A stretch of DNA of 64,000 nt from Scilla litardierei (Eukaryota; Streptophyta; Magnoliopsida; Asparagales; Asparagaceae). The stretch lies in NCBI GenBank assembly GCA_030789695.1, contig CM061138.1:13650214-13714213 (forward strand). The letters run 5' to 3'. Shown piece after piece: positions 36,501 to 46,500 of the stretch. The notes beneath the pieces are model-generated. The model made no database searches and was not told the DNA's origin. It was given only the letters and a program-made list of their open reading frames with translations. The position numbers and the translations under genes are program-made. Position 1 is the stretch's first letter, and every line of letters starts with the position of its first letter.

Positions 36501-39002
36501 CAATTTTGCTCGTGAGCAGCTGATGTCTACCAAGGATGAGTTAGTTGAGCTACAGCGGCAGCTGAATTCGGCTAATGGGTCGAAGCATGCCTTCGAGATG
36601 GAAGTAGAGGCTCTTGAGTCAAGGAAAAAAGCATTAGAATCTCAGCTCAAAGCAATGAATCTCGAAGTTAAAAAGCTTCGTGAGAGGGTGGGATTCTTAG
36701 AAGGGAAGTCTGCAGAATATGCAACCAAGTGTCAGAATATGGACGCTTTGACATTAAAGAGAGAGCAACTGGAGGCTCAGCTTATGTCGGCACAAAAGGA
36801 AGTGGCAAAGCTACAGGAGAAGGCAAACTTTTTAGAGAATAAAGTTGAGGGGGAAAGGACTTTATCTGCTAAACTTGCAGTGAAGTGTCAGAATATGGAG
36901 GCAATTGAGTCCGAGAGCATGGGCCTGGAGTCGAAGCTAATATCAGCACAATTGGAAGGAGAGGCGTTGCTAAGAAAAGTAGGTTTACTGGAAGGGAAAC
37001 TCGAGGAGCAGAGGGCACTGTCTGATGGGCTTATAGCTAAAGTGCAGGCTTTAGAAGAACAGAGAGAAGCATTAAGATCCCAGCTTGAGGATTCACGAAT
37101 GGAAGCTGGAATGTTACAGGAGAAAACAAGAACATTAGAAAAGGAAGTGGAAACAGATAGGGCAGTGTCTGCTGAATGCACATCCAAATTGGAGGCTTTA
37201 GAGGCAAAGAAAGAAAAACTGAGCTCTCAGCTCCAGTTTGCGCATTTGGAAGCTGAGAAGCTAGGAAAGAAAGTGGGGATGTTAGAAAAAGAAGTTGAAG
37301 TGGAGCGGACTTTATCATCAGACCTTGCAGCTAGGTGTAAATATTTGGAGGCATTAGAAGTCAGCAGAGAAGAAGCAGAATCCCAGCTCAGTTCAGCACG
37401 CGTACAAGTCAGTGAACTATGTCAGAAGGTGAGTGTATTAGAAGGTAAAGTTGAGGAACAGAGAGCATTGCAGTCTCAGCTTGAGTTGGCACATTTGGAG
37501 GTTGGAAAGTTGCGTGAGAAAGTGAGCTCTCTGGAGAAAGAAACCGAAGAGGAGAGAAAACTGTCTGTGGAATTTTGTGCGAAGTGTCAGAGTTTGAAGG
37601 GTGAACCCTTAAGGATGAAGCAGAATGTGGAGCTTCAGCAACCTGCAACTTCGCTGGATGAGATGAAGCTAAAACAGGTATCATTCAGTTGGGCTAGTTA
37701 TGTGTTTTGTCCTGATCATTTTCTTAACCGAAAGCGCTTGTGATATTTGTATCTATTAACAGATCTCTTAAATATTGCATGACTTTAATAGCTTGAGCAT
37801 CTGCTGACCCAGTGGACAAAAATCATGTGATTATAGTTGAATTTGGTCCAAAAACTGTAATGCCGAAGCAGATTTGGGTCCATTGAGGATCACATCTTGC
37901 CTAATAATCTATGATTAGTAGACATGGATACGAGTGTGGCACTCTGACAAGGACACGGGGTGTCAGACACTGCAACTATCTAAATATAGACACGAGGACA
38001 CTGCTTATATACGCATATTTCCTATGCCTACATAAATATTTGACTCATATACACACACGTGGAATTTATATTCAGATAAAAATGCACTTAATTTTAGTGG
38101 AATGAACTTTAAAACAATAGTCTCTGTCAAAAAAAGAGCACAACATAGTTCATATGGTACCATATTTTTAAGGTGAATAACAATGTAGATGTTTGATAGT
38201 GTCAGACATGGATGGATAGACACGTGTGTCATGTCTGGGTGTCCGGACACTGCATTTTTTCGGTTTGGAGAAGTGCCCTACATACCATAGCTGTTTTTCC
38301 AATTATACACCTGACATTTATCTGAAATCGGTTTGATATTTTGAATAAATACGTTGTTTAACAACCTTTCTTACTGTATTCTAAATGTTTGCATGTCACT
38401 TCTTGGCTGCAGCAAAGATAAAGTCTATTCGATTAGACAGAAGCCATCAAATTCGTGGTATTAAAAAACCAATAAACTAGTCATTGTTTTCTTATTAGCT
38501 GGCTCCTGGTATACAATTTAATTGGACAGAGGATTGCATATATGATCATTCAGGCTATAAGTTTACAGTCTTCTGCCAAATTTTAGTACAATGCCATGTT
38601 AGAAACTTAGAACAGTTCCCCTGCTAAAAATTACTTGTTACCATTCGAAAGAACTGTTACACTGACGTAATTTTCTGAAGATTTAGTCTTTTCAACAAAA
38701 TGAAAAATACTGTTACATTTTTTTCATGAGCTGATAATAAAATGTGATTACCAGTTATTAGCATTTTTGGCAATGGACATAATCACTAATGCGTCCACCT
38801 TGTTTTTTTTAACAAACAGGAAGCAGAGTTTGCTCTCGCGACAGGGAAACTGGTGGAGTGCCAGAACACGATAGCATCACTCAGCCGGCAGCTGAAATCG
38901 CTAGCAGACTTTGATCATATGCTCGAATTTGAAGAACAAGGGCTCGATGATAAAGAGAACTTCGGCATCACAAACATGAGCTATATACACATACAAAACT
39001 AG
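30401..39002 (+). CDS. Filament-like plant protein (FPP, DUF869 family), complete, four exons
   Basis: Exons are 30401-30511, 31676-31874, 35549-37677 and 38820-39002 (stop TAG); phases 0, 1, 0 join without error to give 873 residues. FPPs are plant-specific coiled-coil proteins; one tomato member was found by binding a WPP-domain nuclear-envelope protein (established knowledge), so a structural or scaffolding role is likely. Visible features: the MDRRSWLWRRKSSEKS start, a KSLNEKLSAALLSISAKEEL block (about 70-90), continuous heptad coils (104-270), a Ser-rich linker with DSWASALITELDQFK (about 312-326), a second long coil (380-800) made of repeats of about 50 residues, and the C-terminal CQNTIASLSRQLKSLADF motif. 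Length fits the larger FPPs. The start is the ATG opening the conserved N terminus. The closest paralogue number is not assigned. Confidence 0.92.
31676..31874 (+). CDS. FPP exon 2
   Basis: It encodes residues 38-103 plus one base of codon 104. The second half (KSLNEKLSAALLSISAKEEL and KQHAKVAEEAVA) is the most conserved block of the FPP family. Acceptor is AATAG, donor G/GTACTC. Confidence 0.9.
33044..34303 (+). mobile_element. Probable solo LTR of Ty3/gypsy type
   Basis: It starts TGTAATAGGCCC and ends GGGTCATTACA, terminal inverted repeats typical of gypsy LTRs. A TATA box (TATAAATA, 33602-33609) is followed by a GC-rich leader with about four copies of a GGCAGCGGCTTCGATTCGAA unit (about 33720-33830). 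Flanking pentamers (TGAAC, GATGC) do not match, so the borders or integrity are uncertain. No primer binding site follows, so a complete element is absent. Confidence 0.5.
33720..33830 (+). repeat. Short GC-rich tandem repeat in the LTR leader
   Basis: About four units of about 27-31 bp carry GGCAGCGGCTTCGATTCGAA and GAGAGGGG. They produce a Gly/Arg/Asp-rich frame that is not a gene. Confidence 0.7.
35549..37677 (+). CDS. FPP exon 3, the coiled-coil body
   Basis: It encodes residues 104-813 (710 residues including the split codon), begins GWETAENEVAALKQQ and is open throughout. From about residue 490 on, a module of roughly 50 residues recurs: LEGK or LEKE, E-R-x-LS, a small-residue/Cys segment such as KCQ, LEALE, SQL, A-x-LE-x-x-KL, KVG. 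The acceptor is GCTAG at 35548, the donor CAG/GTATC at 37678. Confidence 0.92.
37678..38819 (+). other. FPP intron 3 with a GTGTC-rich dispersed repeat
   Basis: At about 37915-38255 GACAC and GTGTC words are dense at both edges (GGGGTGTCAGACACTGCAAC left, GTGTCCGGACACTGC right), like a small repeat that also seems present in intron 2. The rest is AT-rich. Confidence 0.45.
38820..39002 (+). CDS. FPP exon 4 (terminal)
   Basis: It encodes residues 814-873: EAEFALATGKLVECQNTIAS and SLSRQLKSLADFD, the conserved FPP C-terminal motif, then a variable tail ending IHIQN. The acceptor is AACAG. A polyadenylation signal AATAAA lies at 39076-39081, 74 bp after the stop. Confidence 0.9.
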   Translation, partial: EAEFALATGKLVECQNTIASLSRQLKSLADFDHMLEFEEQGLDDKENFGITNMSYIHIQN

Positions 39003-39075
39003 TAGAAAATACAAAGATATAGTGTGCTTCATGTGTAAAAAGGACTGAGCAGCATTCTAGCTGAAAGTAGAAGGA

Positions 39076-39081
39076 AATAAA
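39076..39081 (+). terminator. Polyadenylation signal of the FPP gene
   Basis: AATAAA lies 74 bp past the stop and is followed by T/G-rich sequence (TGTAATTATGTTTATGTG), a normal plant near-upstream-element arrangement. Confidence 0.55.
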
Positions 39082-39711
39082 GGGTTATAAAGATGTAATT
39101 ATGTTTATGTGCTTGTAAAATTTTTGTTGTGTCAATTTTTGGCTGGTGGGTGGATGGATGCTAGTAAATATTTATATTACAGTTGCCATTGCAATCTTTT
39201 AACGGGTGTGAACGCGTGTAAAGATTAAAATACAGCTATGTTCTTTTTCCCCCATCTTTTACTTGGTTTTGCTTGAAGAAACGAATACATAAGAACCATG
39301 CTATATTTCATTAACGATGCAATGCATAGATATAGTATTTTCATTCTGATTGTATCATTCCATTAACGATGCAATGCATAGATGAAGTATTTTTCATTAA
39401 CGATGCAATGTACAAACTCCAAGCCAACTTAACTTAATTTTGTTTGTATAACCTCCAAGAGTAAATTTATCATGTGTAGAAATCCTAAAGGAATGGTCCT
39501 TTTGCATAATACATCTATACAATTAGAAACTTTAAATTATTTCTAAATTCTAAAAGAACCTAGAAGGAAAGCAAGCCTTCATTTAAAAAAAAATTCTCTT
39601 ACTTCTCCTATATGATGTCAATTATTCCTTTTTCTCACCTTATATTTCTTTGATTATTTTTTATTTTATTGTATAGATATTTATTGTTAAATAAATTGTA
39701 CATATCAAAAT

Positions 39712-39783
39712 GGTTCTATGGTGTAGTGGTTAGCACTCCAGACTTTGAATCTGGCGACCTGGGTTCGAATCCCGGTAGGACCT
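39712..39783 (+). tRNA. tRNA-Gln (anticodon TTG)
   Basis: A full cloverleaf can be drawn: acceptor GGTTCTA pairs with TAGGACC (one G-T), anticodon stem CCAGA/TCTGG encloses loop CTTTGAA with anticodon TTG at 39745-39747, and the T arm contains GGTTCGAATCC. The internal A box (TGGTGTAGTGG, 39719-39729) and B box (39762-39772) are intact, a CAA start-site motif lies just upstream (39705-39707), and a T run beginning at 39783 serves as the RNA polymerase III terminator. No intron. Confidence 0.96.
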
Positions 39784-40223
39784 TTTTTTTTCTAATTTTT
39801 AGTTAGTTTAATTAACAATTTCCATTACCTAACAAAATAAACACCCAGCTATAAATCTTTAACAAATGCTTCATACATGTGCATGTAAAACAACCATGAA
39901 AACTGCTTCCCATAAATGTAAATTTTCCAACAAATCATCCTAGTTTATTTAAAATTCAGCAGGGATCCAACGGTTTCTCTGTAGATAAACTCAAAAGTAT
40001 TCACAAATAAAAAATATTATATCTGTTCTTAAATCGTGTACATGTGAGTATATTCAATGTAAAATATATATTCAAGAAATTTAACGGCTGTAACAACAAG
40101 AACAATTTCTTCATCTATAAACAAATTTTACATAAATAAACCTTGTAGAAAAGCAAATCGACAACTCTCTTTTATCCAAAAATTCTAGGGGTGTGAATAT
40201 TTCAGTGTGCTAATACTGTCCTT
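39784..40223. other. Spacer between tRNA-Gln and the TLC gene end
   Basis: AT-rich; only the 3' flank of the - strand TLC gene is expected here. A word TTAACGATGCAATG repeated three times lies upstream of the tRNA at about 39312-39410. Confidence 0.45.
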
Positions 40224-40526
40224 TTATTCCTGGCGCTTTCGCTGATTCCTCTCTCGCTTATGTGCTCTGAAGAGATCGAGACCAAGAAAGAGGTTGAGCA
40301 GATTCATTCCGGCCATGCCAAAGAGTGCCAGAGGAAGCTCGATCCCCTTCCCGAACTTTGGTGCATCGACAATGAGTTTGTACGTTATAAGAATGTGGCA
40401 ACCGAGCCTTGTTGTAAAGAATGTAGCCCAGTTGAGGATCCACTCCAGTCTTACCATTCTACTGCTTGCATCATGGATCCCAGCCATTCGGCGTACTTTT
40501 CTCGTGTGAAGAAAGATGGAATGCAC
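40224..40526 (-). CDS. TLC gene exon 3 (terminal)
   Basis: It encodes residues 177-276: [20 protein letters not shown], an amphipathic WILNWATFF helix, [20 protein letters not shown] as the last membrane segment and a basic tail. The acceptor is TGTGCAG at 40527-40533. Confidence 0.88.
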   Translation of the reverse strand: MHSIFLHTRKVRRMAGIHDASSRMVRLEWILNWATFFTTRLGCHILITYKLIVDAPKFGKGIELPLALFGMAGMNLLNLFLGLDLFRAHKRERNQRKRQE

Positions 40527-43500
40527 CTGCACAAAAAAGCCCAAATACCAATAAACTGATGTTACTGATCATTGCTTCAGACAAGGATATATTTTAGATA
40601 GTTAAAACATTATGTTTTAGAAATCAGTACATGTATTCGTACTGCAACTGATTTGCTAAACAATGCACATAAATGTGTTGTATCAGCATATCTGAAGAAT
40701 TAACCATGGCTACTAATGAGATAAACAGCGAATGGACAACAAACACGGATGAAATATGAGAAAATGAGTTTTGCTTGTGATGTATCTACATGAAGGTAAT
40801 TTAACGAGTTTCGCAGGCTGGCTAGAAGTTATAAACCCAGAATAGAGTTCGAAAAGTGGGACCTTGACTGCTTAGGATGGCATTGTTTGAAATAGTTTCA
40901 CTTCAAGACTAATCTGAACTTACTTTGTATGTATATGATACTCTAAAATGAATGGATCAAGATCCAGTAGTTTGTTTGATATTAAAGTTGAGGATTGAGG
41001 TCTTAGTGAGAAGGATGCCATCCCACCCAAGTCTTTGGGAAGCCTTCATTAGTACAGCCAAACAATTGTTTTCAATGATAGTAGCCCTGCCTCCTATACT
41101 TATGTTCAACATTTACGAAGAGACCCCCGTCCATCTGAAATGCATTACATACCAGTTGTTGAAAAATCACTTGTAAAGTCATTGGTGTATCAAGGCTACT
41201 CCTCAATACTTTGCTCATGTGTGCCTTCTGGGCACCGTCATGACAAAGGTGCATCAAAGATACCTTTATGTCAAGGCCGAAGGAGATCAATTATATGCCA
41301 ACGATTCAACAAAGAACCATATTTTTAGTCATTTTTAGGCTTAGTTAGTTAAATTTAATAAGTGACACGTGTTGTGCACGTAGACTTGATAGGATTCTAG
41401 AACCTTCTTTTAATTATTATATTTTCTTTATATTTATTTGGCATATGTAGTGCTCGTAGTATTAGGCTATAAATAAGTATTGTAATCAGAAATTATTAAA
41501 TAGCTTAAGAACTGTAATGATTGAGTTTTAAGGGAAACCCCTAGATGATTTATGAGGAGCCCTAAATTTATTAACAATCTCCTTACATGTAAGATACTCG
41601 TGAGTAAAGGGTATGAGGCTCATGCGCATGACATCTAAAAGTTATCCCAAAATTATCTCTAATCTATCAATGCTTAACCCTAACCAACCATTATATTCTA
41701 AGTTTTCCCCAAATCCCACCACTTTAGAACCCTAGATTAGAGTTCACTACCCGCTCCCCAGCAAATTGGTATCGGAGCAAAAGATCCATCTTTGATCTTA
41801 ATCTGAAATCAAAGATCCAAGCGTTTTCACTTAGACTTTTGAAAATTAAATAAATAAATCATCAAAACTCTAACCCTAATTGCCCCAATTTTCCCTCATT
41901 TTTAGATTAGGTTTAAAGAAAAAAAATCAAGAAAATATTAGATCAAAAAATCAAATAAAAGATTTTTAAAAATGAAAAATCCAAGAACCTGGCAGTCACC
42001 CCCACCCCGGTTTAGATTTTAGTAAAAATGGCTTAGATCAGATTAAAAATCACAGAAGATTAGTGCCCACATTCTCTTTCCTCTAATCGAAACCAAACCC
42101 TGACCCAACAAACTTCAACCCCGACAACCACGTCTTCACCTACAAAAGCCCCTGCCACCAACACCAACTTCACCACCTTTGCTTCCATCTTCTTCTCGAT
42201 CTATTGTTGCCTTCCACATCCATCAACTTCACCATCAATTACCCCAAACACTCTCATCGTTGATTGATGTCATTAGAGCTGATTTTGCCATCAATTGACG
42301 TCCCAAAATCCTCACTGTCGCCATTCTCGACCACTGCTACGGCATCGTCTTCCATGTCATTATCACACGGGGCTTCTGGTGGCCTCACTGCTACATAGCA
42401 TCTCTTCAAGCACCACAACAACCCTTGGTGTTTATCCCCGACTAGATTCACCATCAAAATTGACGAGTGGCTTCAATACAACCGCCTTCTTAAGTATCAG
42501 CTCAAATCGAACAGAGTCCTATTAAATCAGCTCAACAACCAAATCATTGTTAATCAGCTTCGCTGAGTAAATGATCGAGTTAAGCGCCTTGTGAAATTTC
42601 TAGTCAATTTTTGGAATTTTGAAATGAACAATAGCTTGTCTTATTTTTTATTTTTTTGGGGGGGTTTTTTTGAGCCATTTTTGGTTTTTTGGAGACCTTT
42701 CAGTTTGAAGCCGAGCCACGAGCTGCCCAAGTTTATCGGTTGATTTTGAACTGATTTAAACCACTTGAATCACTATTGAAATCCTTTTAAGCCGTCTACA
42801 GTTTTCAACCAGATTTCAATTGTCAGTCAGTCCATGACTGATTGTGAGAAGCTCTACAAATTGCTTTTGGAACAGTCTCGTATATGCACACCTCTATACC
42901 TTAGAAGCATGATACCAGAAAACAAATATATTCCATAAGAATATCACTGTGAGCCTTCCTTTGAGGTAGCATGAAGACACCTTTTTAGCCCGAACCAGAG
43001 CCATGACCCAAGCCAGAGCTCTAGACAAAACCTGAGTTAGAATTCAAGCCTAACTTAAGATCAGTGACACAGCTCGAGTCAAAGCATGAGCCAATGCATG
43101 AGTCCGAGATCGAGTATAAGCCTAAGCCTGAATACAAGATCGAGTACGAGCATGAAATCAATCCTGAAATTGATACGAGTAACCAGATGATTTTGAACCA
43201 GAACACATTAATTTGTTATTTTAGATCATCATCCGCCTACCAATATGTAGGTTTTGCATTTATTTTTAATTATTTTATCATGTTGATCGATCTTTTGGGT
43301 TTTACACTTCATTAAAACTAGATGTCAAATTACCAAAAAAAATCTAGATGCCAGAGTTTCTCCAACAAAGAAGATTTGACACAAGATAAAGGTGCATCAA
43401 AGCTACCTTTAATTGGAAGCTAAAGAAGATTAAGCATAGGTCAGAAATTCAATAAAGAAAAACATTATTTATAATCATTTTTAGCCTCATCGTTTATTTA

Positions 43501-46500
43501 ATGAGTGGCATGCGGTATGCACATAGATTTGATAAGCTTCTAGAATCTTCTTTTATTATTTATTTTATTTTCTTTATTTATTTCAGCATGTGTTGTACTC
43601 GTGGTATTAAGCTATAAGCATTGTAATAAGAATTTATTAAGATTGATGAATGAAAACGAATTATGTTTTGGGAGAAATCCTGAATGGTTCATGAGGAACC
43701 CTATATTTCTTAGATATTTTGTTGCATGTGAGCTGCTTGTAAGTGGAGGTGTAAGACGTTTGGGCATGATGTCCACAAATTATCCCTTAGTTCTAACATT
43801 TCAATCATTCTGATGCGATTGGGGTGTGACATATGCGGACGGTGCATCGAACATAGACTGTTCGACAAATGCGGACGGTGCGAAGAATGCGGAGGTGCAT
43901 CGAACGTGGACGTGAAGTCATTTGGAAATGATTTAATGCGAGAATCGTGTCATTTAATGGGAGAATAATATTAGGACTTTATTTGGCAATATTTTAAATC
44001 GGGAGTGTGATTTAGTCATTTTGACTAAATATCTAATTAGTATGAGTTTTATTATAAATAAAGGGGGAGATCTAGAGAGGATGGATGATGTTTATTTTGA
44101 GAGAAAATTGATTGTAGAGGTGAGATTATCCCTCGTTCTTCAGGAGAGTGCAGACGTCCTCTTTAATCGACGTCTTGAGAAGGTGATCAACACTTTAAGT
44201 GTGATCAATGTATCTTTTATTTCAGTTTTTTATTTAATAAAAATTATATCTTTTTTGGTTCCTATCACATTCATCCTACATGAACTCGAAATCCATTAGA
44301 TCCCTAATTGGTTTTAAAATCCCATGACTTCAAAACCCTAAATTAGTTTCCGCTGCTCGTTCTACATCATCTTTAGTTCAGTTTTATTTCAGTTTTTATC
44401 TTTTATTGGTTATTTTAGTTCAGTTTTTATTTCAGTTTTTATCTTTTATCTTTTAGTTCAGTTTTAGTTCAGTTTTTATCTTTTATTTCAGTTTTTTATT
44501 TAATAAAAATTATATCTTTTTTGGTTCCTATCACATTCATCCTACATGAACTCGAAATCCATTAGATCCCTAATTGGTTTTAAAATCCCATGACTTCAAA
44601 ACCCTAAATTAGTTTCCGCTGCTCGTTCTACATCATCTTTAGATGAAATAGCTTGGAAGTGCAAAACAAAACATAGTAAATAAACATTTTTTTTAATTTG
44701 ACAATGATAGGGTATATGGGCATCTTGAAACCTACATAAGGGTGTGGACAACCAATTTACCCCGGATTAAGCTATTGGATTATTGGTTAACAATATATTT
44801 TAAGCTAACTTAACACTTCAACACTTTGATGCCATTTACTCAATAATTCACAGCGGGGTGTCCTTATTGTATGCATCAGCATTGCTAAACCATACTAGTG
44901 CTCCACAAATTGGAGAATTCTACACAATCTACCAACTGCCAATCATTTAGAATATTGCTGAAATTTTGGCCACAATAACTCCCGGCATTAGTTAGGTCAC
45001 ATTATAGTTTTACGATCAGAGTAAACCAATAATTTGATAGGATTATGGTTTGGGGAATAAAAATTTATTTTTATTGTTATAAAGAGGAATACATGATAAT
45101 TGGCCTCTTTCGATAGGACCGCTCTCCTAAGTCACCAATTTGAGAGGATGACTACATTCTCACACAAACTAGGGTTCTAATCAATCTCCTAATGATTTCT
45201 ATCACTAATGCAATATAGATCACATAACCCTAGCCGCCAACTACTTATAATGGGCTTATAATGGGCTGATTTGTCCAGAATTACACAAATACCGTCCTGA
45301 AGCCCAAAATTAACAAATTTCCCCTGGATCGACAGTACCACCCCTTGCTCGCTCTAGCGTTGCCACAGCTGATAGGTCACGAACCCATCATTACTCATCC
45401 AAAAGAGCCACATTGTCCTCAAGGTGGAAGTCTGGAAACTGCTGATCAATGACACCAAAAGGCTCCCATGTCGGTTCATCGTCAGAGAGGCCCGTCTATT
45501 GGAGCAACACCTCTAAGGTCCCTGCATTTTTCCCTTCAACTCCGATGGCTCCAAGATCGCCTCCATATTCTCAGTCAAAGCCAGTGGTAGCGATAAAGGT
45601 GTGTGATCCCTTATAGCCTGAGCAGATGCGATACGTGGAAAACTGGATGTATAGTGGACTCTGGCGATAACTTTAATTACTAGGCAACCTAACCTATCTC
45701 AATCTTATAAGGCTCAAGTATCGAGGTGGCAGCTTCTCATTTCTCCGATGAGCCAAGGACCTCTGACAATACGGTAGCAGCTTCAAGTATACTATGTCGC
45801 CCACTGCAAACTGTTAATCCCTCAGATGCACATCTACTTGTGTCTTCATAATCTGATGGGCCCTCGTCAGATGTCGCTTCAACTTCTGCAGCACCATGTC
45901 CATCTTCTTCATGTATTGCTCCACCTGAAATGCTCTACCTGAGAAATTGACGTAGAACTGTGACTCTAATGTAATAGATGCAGAGGATCACGCCTATATA
46001 GAACTTTGAGAGGTGTGGTCTGAGCTGCGATGTGATAAGACATGTTGTATCAGTACTCAACTCATGCCAGCCACCTCGCCCACTGCTTTGGAGCCTCTGA
46101 AGCAAAACAACGCAAATAGGTCTCGATACTCCTGTTGAAGAACTCCGTCTAGTCGTTCGTTTGGGAATGATAAGATGCACACCTCTTCAAGACAGTCCCA
46201 TGCATACTGAATAGTTGCCTCCAAAAGTGGCTCAGGAAAACTCAATCCCGATATGACCCGATTGATTCTGGAACCCCGTGCAATTGCACCACCTCTCATA
46301 TGAATGAAGCTACAACTGTCACGACGGTATAAGGATGTCAAGGGCCACAAAGTGTACATACTTACTAAGGTAGTCCACCACAACAAGGATCACTGAGTAC
46401 CTATCTGACTTCGGCAACCCCTCGATAAAATCCATCGTGACTTTCTCTTAGAAGCTATAGTAGCCCCTTGGAGTCATCGTCATATACTTGTGACGCTGGC

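Larger units (their letters stand above)
41241..44369 (+). mobile_element. Decayed non-autonomous LTR retrotransposon
   Basis: The 5' LTR (41241-41763) and the split 3' LTR (43377-43810 and 44273-44369) share AAGGTGCATCAAAG, a TATA box region, CATGAGG/TTATGAGG blocks and the ending AAATCCC...AACCCTA...CA. A primer binding site TGGTATCGGAGC (41767-41778) follows the 5' LTR. The interior of 1.6 kb codes only scraps, including a Glu/Lys/Pro-rich piece (about 43064-43190) with [19 protein letters not shown] residues similar to the tail of the element at 49734. Target duplications could not be confirmed, and a solo LTR interrupts the 3' LTR. Confidence 0.7.

Noticed and set aside
41241..44369. Target duplication for this LTR element
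   Set aside because: CGTCA before the 5' LTR and TCTTT after the 3' LTR do not match; the 3' side is disturbed by duplication, so no claim is made.
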